Shown: positions 1 through 8,400 of the stretch, one piece after another | Layout of the letters: each line of letters begins with the position of its first letter | Numbering within the stretch: the stretch's first letter is position 1 | NCBI GenBank assembly: GCA_947623975.1 | Contig: CANQHY010000015.1 | Span: forward strand, 1 to 17,284 | Direction: 5' to 3' | Origin: an uncultured Bacilli bacterium | Lineage (GTDB): Bacteria; Bacillota_I; Bacilli_A; RF39; UBA660 | Length of the DNA stretch: 17,284 nucleotides | Notes under the pieces: model-generated | Told to the model about the DNA's origin: nothing | The model's input: the letters and a program-made list of their open reading frames with translations, nothing else | The model's database searches: none | Made by a program: the position numbers and the translations under genes

Positions 1-777
1 CTAACTGATACTGCTGAAGTAGAAGACCAAAATACAGAAACTACTTTAGAAACAAAAGATGATAGCACACCAAAAGGACGTTTTGTTACTGATGAAGAAC
101 TAAATGACCTTATAGACAAGCGAGTTAAAAGAAAACTCGATAAAATCGAACGAAACTATGAAAAGCAATTAGCTGACTACAGAGATACTGAAGCTGTACT
201 AAATGCTGGATTAGGAACTTCGGATATTAAAGAAGCTAATAAAAGAATGAGGGAATATTACGAAAACGAAGGCATTAAAATGCCTGAACGAGTTAATCCT
301 TCTTATTCTAAACACGAAATTGAAGTATTAGCTAAAGATGAAGCAATTGGCTTTATTGAAGATGGATATGATTCTATGTTAAATGAAGCGAATAGACTTG
401 CTCAAATCGGATATGCAAATATGAGCGAACGTGAAAAAATTATATTTTCTACTTTAAGTGAAAAACTTACAGAAGAAAATGATAAAAAAGAGCTTCTAAA
501 ACTTGGAGCTAAAGAAGAATTGCTATCTGATAGTAAATTTATTAAATTTAGAAAGCAATTTAATTCTAACGTTCCAATAAAAGAAATATACGCCTTATAC
601 AAAGGCATGCAACCAAAGCCACAGGTTGAAAATCCAGGAAGTATGAAGAATGCGCCTGTAGAAAATAGTATTAAAGATTTTTATACATACGAAGAAGCTT
701 CTAAATTTAGCAAAGAAGACTTTGATAAAAATCCTGAGCTATTTAAAGCAGTTGAAAATTCTTCTTATAAATGGTAA
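1..777 (+). CDS. Phage capsid scaffolding protein, 3' part (start outside window)
   Basis: The frame is open from base 1, so the ATG at 247 is internal and the gene starts upstream; 258 codons are visible. The first visible residues are acidic and low-complexity. They are followed by a Lys/Arg-rich amphipathic helix (GRFVTDEELNDLIDKRVKRK, then KLDKIERNYEKQLADY). This is the usual shape of phage scaffolds, in which a disordered acidic start is followed by a 'tdeEln.lidkRl.r' coiled coil. The rest is charged and helical and ends SSYKW. Its position 20 bases before the major capsid gene fits the scaffold slot, where the protein would guide procapsid assembly and leave the shell before or during DNA packaging. 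No protease motif is visible. The role is inferred from composition and synteny, because scaffolds conserve sequence poorly. Confidence 0.75.
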   Translation, partial: LTDTAEVEDQNTETTLETKDDSTPKGRFVTDEELNDLIDKRVKRKLDKIERNYEKQLADYRDTEAVLNAGLGTSDIKEANKRMREYYENEGIKMPERVNPSYSKHEIEVLAKDEAIGFIEDGYDSMLNEANRLAQIGYANMSEREKIIFSTLSEKLTEENDKKELLKLGAKEELLSDSKFIKFRKQFNSNVPIKEIYALYKGMQPKPQVENPGSMKNAPVENSIKDFYTYEEASKFSKEDFDKNPELFKAVENSSYKW

Positions 778-797
778 TTAGAAGGGAATGATTAAAA

Positions 798-1607
798 ATG
801 GCTGTAACACATTTTATCCAAACTATTTGGAGTAAAAAGATTCAAGATGAACTTGAATTAAAATGTAAACTAGTAGATAACTGTTTACGTGATTATGAAG
901 GAGATTGTAAATATGCACAATCAGTTAAAATTTTAGGAGTTGGAGATCCAACAATAGCAAAATATGATAATAGTACTGATATAACTATCGAGGACATGAG
1001 TGATGCTAGTCAATTATTAACTATAGACCAAGCAAATTATTTTGCTTTTTATGTAGATGATATTGATAAAGCTCAAAGTGTACCAGGTTTAAAAGAAAAA
1101 TTTCAACAAAAAGCTGTACATGGTTTAGCAGTTGCCAGAGACAGTTATATTGCTGACTTAATTTCAAAGGCTACTCATGTTACAGAAGTTGCTGAATTAA
1201 CTGAAGAAGGTACTAAAAAAGGTGTAGATGATGCAATAGTAGAACTTCGTGAAAGAAATTTTGATGAAGAAGGAGTAATAGAAATTACACCAAGATTTTA
1301 TAATGCATTTAAAAATTGCTTAATTACTTTATCAACAAGTAACCCAGAATATATTAAAAAAGGTAAAGTCGGTGTTTATGACGAATTTGACGTTATCATG
1401 AGCAATAATATGAAAAATGATGGCTCAAATGTATATTGTGATATACGTGGTAAAAAGGCTATTGCTTTTGCTGGACAAATTAATGAAGTAGAAGCTTTAA
1501 GAAGTGAAAAAAGATTTAAAGATATTGTTCGTGGTCTTGATACTTTTGGAGCTAAAATTATTGACGAGGATCGTATTCAAGTTATTAAATATGCTGTCGA
1601 AGAATAA
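798..1607 (+). CDS. Major capsid protein, HK97 fold (P22 coat-like family)
   Basis: This 269-residue protein forms the icosahedral shell. The opening (MAVTHFIQTIWSKKIQDELE) matches the 'tHFIptIWsarl' start common among phage coat proteins of this group. It continues with an acidic strand and loop (YEGDCKYAQSVKILGVGDP), then LLTIDQANYFAFYVDDIDKAQ, which is the typical 'l.iDqakyf.f.vdDvd.aqs' stretch of the HK97-like core. The end (IVRGLDTFGAKIIDEDRIQ) matches the usual 'f...vkGl..yGakvvrp' C-terminus. It is shorter than P22 coat protein, so an insertion domain is probably absent. The start is supported by GAAGGGA at 781-787, about ten bases upstream. It lies between the scaffold and head-tail genes as expected, and the hairpin after its stop may make it an independently processed high-output transcript. 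Confidence 0.88.
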   Translation: MAVTHFIQTIWSKKIQDELELKCKLVDNCLRDYEGDCKYAQSVKILGVGDPTIAKYDNSTDITIEDMSDASQLLTIDQANYFAFYVDDIDKAQSVPGLKEKFQQKAVHGLAVARDSYIADLISKATHVTEVAELTEEGTKKGVDDAIVELRERNFDEEGVIEITPRFYNAFKNCLITLSTSNPEYIKKGKVGVYDEFDVIMSNNMKNDGSNVYCDIRGKKAIAFAGQINEVEALRSEKRFKDIVRGLDTFGAKIIDEDRIQVIKYAVEE

Positions 1608-1610
1608 TTG

Positions 1611-1630
1611 AAAGGGTGCAAACCCTTTTT
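1611..1630 (+). terminator. Hairpin with T-tract after capsid gene
   Basis: AAAGGG (1611-1616) pairs with CCCTTT (1623-1628) around the loop TGCAAA, and TT follows, giving a run of five T. It starts four bases after the capsid stop codon. The shape is that of a short intrinsic terminator or 3' stabilising hairpin. The stem has only six pairs, three of them GC, so full termination is doubtful; partial attenuation of transcripts passing into the tail genes is more likely. Confidence 0.5.
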
Positions 1631-1674
1631 ATCGTGAGAAAAGTAATATTAGTGGTGCAAATCCACTACTCGCG
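1631..1674 (+). ncRNA. Candidate structured RNA leader, two stacked helices
   Basis: CGTGAG (1633-1638) can pair with CTCGCG (1669-1674), with one G-U pair. Directly inside, TAGTGG (1650-1655) pairs with CCACTA (1663-1668) around a TGCAAAT loop, so the two helices would stack coaxially with 11 unpaired bases (1639-1649) on one side. The ribosome binding site of the next gene (AAAGGAGTG from 1676) follows within two bases, so folding could affect its access. The loop repeats that of the hairpin just upstream. No known family is assigned; it is a fold by eye, not calculated. Confidence 0.4.
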
Positions 1675-1689
1675 CAAAGGAGTGAATAT

Positions 1690-2034
1690 ATGAAGAATTT
1701 AATATTAATACCTAATTGTGAAATTTATAAAGGAATAGTTGTAGATGAAAACACTACATTAAAATATGAAAATAAAGATAAGACAATAAGTCAAGAACTA
1801 AAAAATTTAGAATTTATTCAAACACAAATTATTGAAACTTCAGAATATAAGACAGAAACTAAAACAACAATATATTTAAAAAAAGGAATGGTAGTTTTAT
1901 TTGAAAACGAAGAACGTGGATACGTTGTTCCGGTAAATAAATATGTAACGATTAAAGAGGCTATTCAAGAATTGGAATATATTAAAGATTTAGATACGGA
2001 GGTGGAAAATGACATTAAAGGAAATGAAAATTAA
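1690..2034 (+). CDS. Small phage structural-region protein, unknown function
   Basis: This 114-residue protein is not recognised. It begins with a short strand-rich part (MKNLILIPNCEIYKGIVVDE), has a central polar section, and ends with a strand pair (KGMVVLFENEERGYVVPV) followed by an acidic helix. There is no signal peptide or membrane segment. The start is supported by AAAGGAGTG eight to ten bases upstream. Its last 26 bases overlap the next gene, whose ribosome binding site lies inside it, which suggests translational coupling. The position after the capsid gene would suit a head decoration or head-completion protein, but nothing in the sequence proves this. The small beta-rich fold with an acidic tail would also fit a capsid accessory protein. 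Confidence 0.6.
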   Translation: MKNLILIPNCEIYKGIVVDENTTLKYENKDKTISQELKNLEFIQTQIIETSEYKTETKTTIYLKKGMVVLFENEERGYVVPVNKYVTIKEAIQELEYIKDLDTEVENDIKGNEN

Positions 2035-2590
2035 AGCATTTAGTCTTATTGAAGAATATTATCCAACTTTAAAAGAAATGGCAGAAGATGAAGATGTTTT
2101 AAACAAAATAAATGGTGTAGTAAATCAAATCCAATTAGATTTAATGCCATATAGAAGAATAACGGCTAATACTACAATTGAAATAGAACAAGATGATGAT
2201 AAAATAATAAATATTAAAGACTATATTGAGGATATATATCAATTAAATAAAATTGTATTTAATGAAGATATTTCATATACAATGCCTGATGAAAATACAA
2301 TCATTTTACCTGAAGATTATGAAGGCGAATTTACTATATATTATTATAAATACCCTGAATTAGTAGAATTAAATCCGAGTACAGATAATTATGATGAAAC
2401 ATATGAATTTGAACTTGATAATATTCTTTTAGAAATAATGCCTTACGGTATAGCTGCTGATTTACTTAAAATGGACATGATAAGCAATTATGGTAGATAT
2501 TTTTATGAAAGATATATGGAAATGAAAAACAAAATTGACCCACGTAGTTCAAATGGCATTATTACTTTTGAGGGTGGTATAGATGTCTAG
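2009..2590 (+). CDS. Head-tail adaptor/connector protein (P22 gp4-like)
   Basis: This 193-residue protein probably binds below the portal ring and closes the head. The N-terminal half is helical (KAFSLIEEYYPTLKEMAEDE, then a helix through LDLMPYRRI). The middle is beta-rich (TIILPEDYEGEFTIYYYKYP). The C-terminal part holds the hallmark helix LLEIMPYGIAADLLKMDMIS, followed by YGRYFYERYMEMKNKIDPR and a final GGIDV. The pattern 'ilPygvAa.Ll..d...y...f..rY.emk..ld.r' is typical of adaptor proteins in short-tailed and some long-tailed phages. The start has a good site (GGAGGTG at 1997-2003) inside the preceding gene, and the end overlaps the next gene by 8 bases. Assignment is by motif memory and synteny. 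Confidence 0.7.
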   Translation: MTLKEMKIKAFSLIEEYYPTLKEMAEDEDVLNKINGVVNQIQLDLMPYRRITANTTIEIEQDDDKIINIKDYIEDIYQLNKIVFNEDISYTMPDENTIILPEDYEGEFTIYYYKYPELVELNPSTDNYDETYEFELDNILLEIMPYGIAADLLKMDMISNYGRYFYERYMEMKNKIDPRSSNGIITFEGGIDV

Positions 2591-4340
2591 TATTAGTGAT
2601 TTAATAACAAGAAATTATAATAATTTTCGAGGCGTAGATTTTACAAATAATGATGTAAAAGTAAATAGAAGTCCTGAAACTGTAAATATGTGGAAAAAAT
2701 ATGATGATAGCGATTGTGTTCAAACTCGACCAGGTATAAATTTATTAACTACTTTTGAAAATAAAATTTTAGGTTTATTTTTTTTAAATAAAAATAATAT
2801 ATTACATGTTTTAGTACATGTAGGTACAAAATTGTATAAATGGAATAATTATCCTAATAACCCAGTAGATAAAACTGAATTATTTACAGGTATGAACATT
2901 ATTGAAAGCAATTCTTTTGTGTTTGAAAATACGTTATTTATAAAAGATGGAATTAACTATTTAGAATATGATGGTGATGAGCTTAAAAAAGTAGTAGGAA
3001 CTATACCAATAACTTCTTATTATAAAAATCCAAATGGCTCAACTAATATAGATGAAACTACAGACACAGATTTAGTTTATCAGCCTGTTAATTGTCTTAC
3101 GTCGTATAGAAAAAATGCCTTTATAGGAGATGGAACTAGTACAGAATATTATCTAGATGCTCAGGATTTAGATAGTGCTAACTATTATTTAATGGAAGCG
3201 ACTATTAATGGATTATTAAAAGTCGAAAATGTAGATTTTCGAGTAGATAGAAAAGAAGGAATAGTAACTTTTAATAAAGCCCCAGCTAAAGACACAGAAG
3301 TAATAATAACGTATAGTAAAACTGGAGATGATTATTTAGGAAGAATACTTAATTGTACTCTTTTATGTGAATTTGATAATAGAATATTTTTTAGTGGTAA
3401 TCCTAATTATCCAAATGCAGTATTTCATTGTGAATTAAATGATCCAAGATATGTTAGGGATACAGCATATTATGAATGTGGTTTAAATCAAGCTCAAATA
3501 AAGGCATTAATACCTGGAAATAATGTTTTATGGGTAATAAAATCTATTGAACAAAATAGTAGTAGTATTTATTATTTAACGCCTACTTTAGATAGTACTT
3601 ATAATAAAATTTATCCTAGTGTTAATGGATCTATTTCGCTTGGTTGTGTATCTACAGGAATTAATTTTAATGATGATATAGTATTTTTCTCTAATCGAGG
3701 GTTAGAAGGTGTAGCTAAATCTACGTTATATGGAGAACAGCTTATTCAACACCGTTCTAGTTATGTTGATGCTAAATTATTATTAGAAGATAATTATAAA
3801 GATATAAAATTAGCAGAATATAATGGCTATTTAATGTGTTTAGTAAATTCTCACATATATTTAGCCGATAGTCGTAAAAAATTTCAAAATACTTCTAACG
3901 ATATCGAATATGAATGGTTTTATTGGGAATTACCTAATAATATTAATTTTATTAAAGAATATAGGCAAGAATTATTTTTAGGTAATGAAAACGGAGAATT
4001 ATTTTTATTAAGTGGTACTTCTGATATTGATAAAAATATATATAGTTGTTGGACAACTCCAAAAGATGATTTTGGATATCCTAGTTATACTAAAACAACA
4101 AATAAAAGAGGAAATGTTGCAGATGTTAAAATAATGGGAAATAAGGCAATACAACTCGATACAATAGTAGATAATAAACTGAAGACAAAAAATGTATATA
4201 CAGACGAAAAAGGATATATAACCTATAGGATAAAGGATAAAAAATTTAAAGATATCCAGCTTAAATTTAGTTCAAATAAACCATTTGGACTTTTTTCATG
4301 TACATTACAAGGATTTGTAGCAGGATACATTAAACGATAG
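2583..4340 (+). CDS. Large tail/stabilisation protein, predicted beta-propeller (P22 gp10-like)
   Basis: This 585-residue, beta-rich protein has no membrane segment. Near the N-terminus it has 'NFRGVDFTNNDVKVNRSPET', then VNMWKKYDD and QTRPGINLL. This is the familiar opening of phage proteins that follow the adaptor in podovirus-type heads ('f.Gvd.s.....v....sp...NmwkdY....v.tRPG'). Short repeated strands such as KILGLFFLNKNNILHVLVHV, NSFVFENTLFIKDGINYLEY and WVIKSIEQNSSSIYYLTP suggest blades of a beta-propeller. A plausible role is the tail nozzle or DNA-stabilisation plug below the adaptor. The last part (FSSNKPFGLFSCTLQGFVAG) is a compact beta domain. Translation probably couples to the upstream gene through the 8-base overlap. 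Confidence 0.62.
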   Translation: MSSISDLITRNYNNFRGVDFTNNDVKVNRSPETVNMWKKYDDSDCVQTRPGINLLTTFENKILGLFFLNKNNILHVLVHVGTKLYKWNNYPNNPVDKTELFTGMNIIESNSFVFENTLFIKDGINYLEYDGDELKKVVGTIPITSYYKNPNGSTNIDETTDTDLVYQPVNCLTSYRKNAFIGDGTSTEYYLDAQDLDSANYYLMEATINGLLKVENVDFRVDRKEGIVTFNKAPAKDTEVIITYSKTGDDYLGRILNCTLLCEFDNRIFFSGNPNYPNAVFHCELNDPRYVRDTAYYECGLNQAQIKALIPGNNVLWVIKSIEQNSSSIYYLTPTLDSTYNKIYPSVNGSISLGCVSTGINFNDDIVFFSNRGLEGVAKSTLYGEQLIQHRSSYVDAKLLLEDNYKDIKLAEYNGYLMCLVNSHIYLADSRKKFQNTSNDIEYEWFYWELPNNINFIKEYRQELFLGNENGELFLLSGTSDIDKNIYSCWTTPKDDFGYPSYTKTTNKRGNVADVKIMGNKAIQLDTIVDNKLKTKNVYTDEKGYITYRIKDKKFKDIQLKFSSNKPFGLFSCTLQGFVAGYIKR

Positions 4341-4352
4341 GAGGAAAAGATA

Positions 4353-5420
4353 ATGGACGAACGATTAACCAAAATAGAACAACAAAAACAAGCTGCACTA
4401 CAACAAAGCGATAATGTTTATTCTGGATTACTTCAAAATAATCAAAATTTGTATAATCAACAAAATGCATATGCTAATCAATATGAACAAACGCAAAATG
4501 ATATGTTGGATAAACAACTAGCTTTTTATGAACAAAAAATAGAACAACAAAAGGAAAAAGCACGTCAAGCAAATGATATAGAATCCAAAAAAGCTAAAAA
4601 TGATTATTTTAGTTATATTAATCCATATGGCTTACAAGCTGAGTCTTTAGCAAATGGTGGATTATTAAATAGTGGTGTTTCAGAGACTTCTAAATTAGGA
4701 GGATATAATACATATCAAAATCGACTTGCATCTGCAAATAAAGCATTACAAGAAGCTATAACTCAATATGATACAGATATGAATGAAGCAAGACTTAATA
4801 ATGATGTTCAAAAAGCTCAAAATGCTTTAAAAAAGTTTGAAATGCAAGTACAGTTTGCAGAAAGTTACTACAATAATAACAGTAATTTAACATTACAGCA
4901 ATTAAATAATAGACAAAGTTTAGATAGTGAATATTTTAATAGGTATAATACGGAGTACAATAATATTCAACAAGAAAAAGCTAGAGAAGAAGCTATAAGA
5001 GAATGGCAAGCTCAATTCGATTATCAAAAACAACAAGATGCTTTAGCACAACAAAATTGGGAAAGAGAATATGCTTTATCACAATCTTCTTTAAGAAGCT
5101 CTGGAGGAAGTTCAAGAAGTAGTGGGGGAAGTAGTTCAGGAGGTAGCTCAAGTAGTAGTCTAAGTGATGGAGGTACCGATTTATTTGGAAATAGTCAAAA
5201 AACTCAAAATTTAAAAGATTATTATTTTAAGTCTACAACGGGAGCAGACTATCAACCAAGATATGTTAATGATACTAAACTTCAAAAAACCGGTAAAACT
5301 CTTAAAGACATTGGAAAAATAAATGGAGTAAGTGGTAGCAAGAATATTTGGAAAGCAGGAAATAGGTACTACGTTTGGGACGAAGATCACTATATTGATG
5401 TAACAAGTTATTATAAATAA
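4353..5420 (+). CDS. Gln-rich coiled-coil virion protein with Gly/Ser linker
   Basis: This 355-residue protein starts at an ATG with AGGAGG seven to nine bases upstream. Residues about 1-245 are long amphipathic helices rich in Gln, Asn, Ala and Glu, broken by a short Gly patch around residues 88-125 (YINPYGLQAE, GGLLNSGVSETSKLGGYN). Residues about 245-272 are almost pure Gly and Ser, a flexible linker. A small C-terminal domain (from about 308: TKLQKTGKTLKDIGKINGV, then a Trp/Tyr-rich end) closes the protein. There is no membrane segment. The place between the tail plug protein and the giant internal protein suggests an ejected internal virion protein or a tail-needle/tail-fibre component. 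Proteins of this build commonly sit at this spot in phages of Gram-positive bacteria. The function is inferred. Confidence 0.6.
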   Translation: MDERLTKIEQQKQAALQQSDNVYSGLLQNNQNLYNQQNAYANQYEQTQNDMLDKQLAFYEQKIEQQKEKARQANDIESKKAKNDYFSYINPYGLQAESLANGGLLNSGVSETSKLGGYNTYQNRLASANKALQEAITQYDTDMNEARLNNDVQKAQNALKKFEMQVQFAESYYNNNSNLTLQQLNNRQSLDSEYFNRYNTEYNNIQQEKAREEAIREWQAQFDYQKQQDALAQQNWEREYALSQSSLRSSGGSSRSSGGSSSGGSSSSSLSDGGTDLFGNSQKTQNLKDYYFKSTTGADYQPRYVNDTKLQKTGKTLKDIGKINGVSGSKNIWKAGNRYYVWDEDHYIDVTSYYK

Positions 5421-5442
5421 TTTTAAAAAGGAGGTAATTTTT

Positions 5443-8400
5443 ATGGCACAAATTATGACAGTTGATGAGCATAATGAATATATAAAAAAGAAAAAAAAGA
5501 ATGTGACTCAAAATAGCTTTAGTGGAATAGTAGGTGCAGAAAATTATAATTTCACTCCTACAGCTAAAAGCCAGTTAAAAGAACAAAAACAAAAAGAACA
5601 AAAGGCAAAAAATCAGTTTAATGATTATTTAAAAGAAAATAAATTACTTCCAAGCGTTACAACAAATACAAGAGTAACAGAAGATAATGTAAAAACTGCA
5701 AGTAGAGGCAGTGCAATCAGAACTCTACAACAACCAGAATATAAATATGATATATTATCTAAAAATCCGTCATATATTTCTAAACCTATATATGAACAAG
5801 AAGAGGAAATAGTAAAGCCCTTACAAGAAAAATATGAGAAAGCTTATAAATCAAATGAATATAAAAATTATACTGAAGAATATTATAAGACTCCTTTATA
5901 TCAATATTATGCTGATATGGAAAAAGTAGAAAATCAAGATGATTTTTCATTAGGAGAAAAAGCTTTTAATAGTTTTTTTGGAGGATTAAGAAGTGCTCTA
6001 CATATGGATAAACAATATAAAACAACAGATTCTAAAGGCAAAACAGTTTATGTAGATTTACCTAATTATCAACAATTAAAAACTGAAAAAATAATGAAAA
6101 AAAGTGGGACTTTAGGAAAAATGTATCAACAAGCTATGACATCAATAGGCCAAATGGTGCCAAGTATTGCTGCTGGAGCAGTAACAGCAGCATTAGGCGC
6201 AGGGGCTAGTCTTGGATCATTAACTACAATGGGAATAAATAGTTACGCAAGTTCTAAAAATCAAGCTTTATTAGATGGATATTCAGAAAGTCAATCAGAT
6301 AAATATGGAATATCATCAGCAGCTGTAGAAATAGCAACAGAAAAGTTATTTGGTGGTTTGGGAAAATTATTAGGTACTGGAGCATTGGATAGTGTTGTTA
6401 CGGATAAACTCACTAAAAATATTTCTAACAGAGTTGCTAAAGGATTGGCAGAATTAGGTATTAGTTCTGTAGGTGAAGGTGTCGAAGAATTAATAAGTGG
6501 TGCAGCACAACCATTGCTAAAAAAAATTGCTTTAGGAAGTAAAGAAGACTACAAAAAGTTATTTAAAGATGAAAACTTAGCAGAAGATTTTTTTGCTGGA
6601 GTTTTGTCATCTGCAATATTAGGCTCGATAACTACATCAAGCAATATAAAGAAAAACTTAAATTCTAACACACAATCACAAACATTTAACAAACAAAATA
6701 ATATAAATAACAATTTGCCTGTTAATAATGTTGTGCAAAACAACAATATTATTCAAAATAATTTAAACAATATCGATATTGAACGAGATATTGTAAATTT
6801 TTCAAATCAAGTGGAAAAATGGAAAACAGGTAATTTTAATAAGGATACTCACTTAACAGTCTTAGAAGAAACTCCGAAAATATATAGAGATTTAGGAATA
6901 GACAATTTATCTATGACTTTAATTGCAAATAAATTAGATAGAATATACAACAGTAATGGTAACAAAAAAGGTGAATATCATGGATTGGGCGAATTGGTAA
7001 AAAAATTGCCACAAGCATTGACAAATCCTTTGAATATAGTAGAATCAACTAAAGACCCTAATAGTATAGTTGTTATTACTGATTTAGGCGACAATAATGA
7101 TAATATAGTAACAGTTTCATTAAAATTAAATGGAAATGGGCAAATTGAAATTGATGGCATAAATAAAACAATAAGTACTAACGTAATAACAAGTGCTTAT
7201 GGTAGAAACAATTATGATTATCAAAAAAAGCCAATTAATGGCTCCTTTGATGGTTGGATGGAATTAAATAGAAAAAACAATAGAATAATTTATGATATAG
7301 ATGAAGGTATAAAAAAACAACGAATCAATGGACAGTGGCTACAATTGCCAAACCCCAATGATTCGTTTTCTATCAATGATAATAGCACAAATAACTCACA
7401 AAGTCAAATTGCACCATTACCTATTAATAATAATATGCAGGAAATTAAAAATAATACAAGAGAACTAGATAATAGTTCTTTTTCTTTCAAAGAAAAGCAA
7501 CTTGATATAATATTAAAATCAAATCCAGCTGGTAATGATACAGCAACTTGGATAAGAAATGTTAATGATATAAAAACTTTTGAAGAGGCGCTACAAGATG
7601 GTGATTGGGAAGGATGGGAAGAAACGGGCTTTGATCCTGATTATGATGCTAATATAGCTCGAGAGGCATTAAAAACAGGACAAATAACAGTATATAGTTC
7701 ATATCCAATAGAAAAAGGCACATTTGTAACTCCATCCAAAATGGAAGCAGAAAGTTATTCAGGAACTGGAAAAGTTTATTCTAAAAAAGTGAATTTGACT
7801 GATGTTGCTTGGATTGACCCTACACAAGGACAATATGCTAAAATAGAAAATGATTTAAAAATACCTACTAAAAAAGATTTATCAAGCAATATATTACTTT
7901 CACAAGAAAATAAACTTCCAATAGAACCAGCTAGACCTGAAGCATATGATGATACTTTAGATTATTCAAAAAAGCTGACTAGAAAGGAAGTAAAGCAACA
8001 ATTAATTGAAGAAATGAATATAGTTCCTGCAGAACTTTCTGTTGGAAATGACATCAAAAGTATTAATTATCAATTAACTGATCCTATTAGAGTAAATGAA
8101 AAAGTATTTGGCAAAAATATTGGGCAAAAAATTAATGATGTTACTATTAATCGGACAAAACATAATACTGCTAAAAAAACTAGATGGTTAAATCAGCAAA
8201 GAAATGAAATTAGAAATCTTGGAATTAAAGCTCGATCAAAAGAAAGTGCTGCGGTTCAAAAATATGCTGAAGGTAAATATGTAAATAAAAAAGGTAAGAT
8301 AGTACAATACGGGGATTTAGAACTTGCTAGTGAATTTTCTAATAAAGAAACACAAGAAAAAATAAAATATGCAGCAAGTGTGTTAAGAAGTAAATATGAT

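Noticed and set aside
247..249. ATG as the true start of the scaffold gene
   Set aside because: The same frame is open to base 1 and encodes a typical scaffold coiled coil upstream of this ATG.
1650..1668. tRNA T-arm and possible tRNA gene
   Set aside because: The loop GTGCAAATC resembles GTTCAAATC, but no acceptor, D or anticodon arm can be drawn around it.
1611..1680. Complete cobalamin riboswitch
   Set aside because: Only a short string resembling the core (GGTGCAAATCC ... CGCGCAA) is present; the remaining helices and the upstream GGGAA region do not fit in the 82-base gap, and the next gene is not a B12-related gene.
2776..2785. T8 run in the 585-residue protein as a slippage site
   Set aside because: Runs of A or T of this length are expected at this base composition, and the frame is continuous on both sides.
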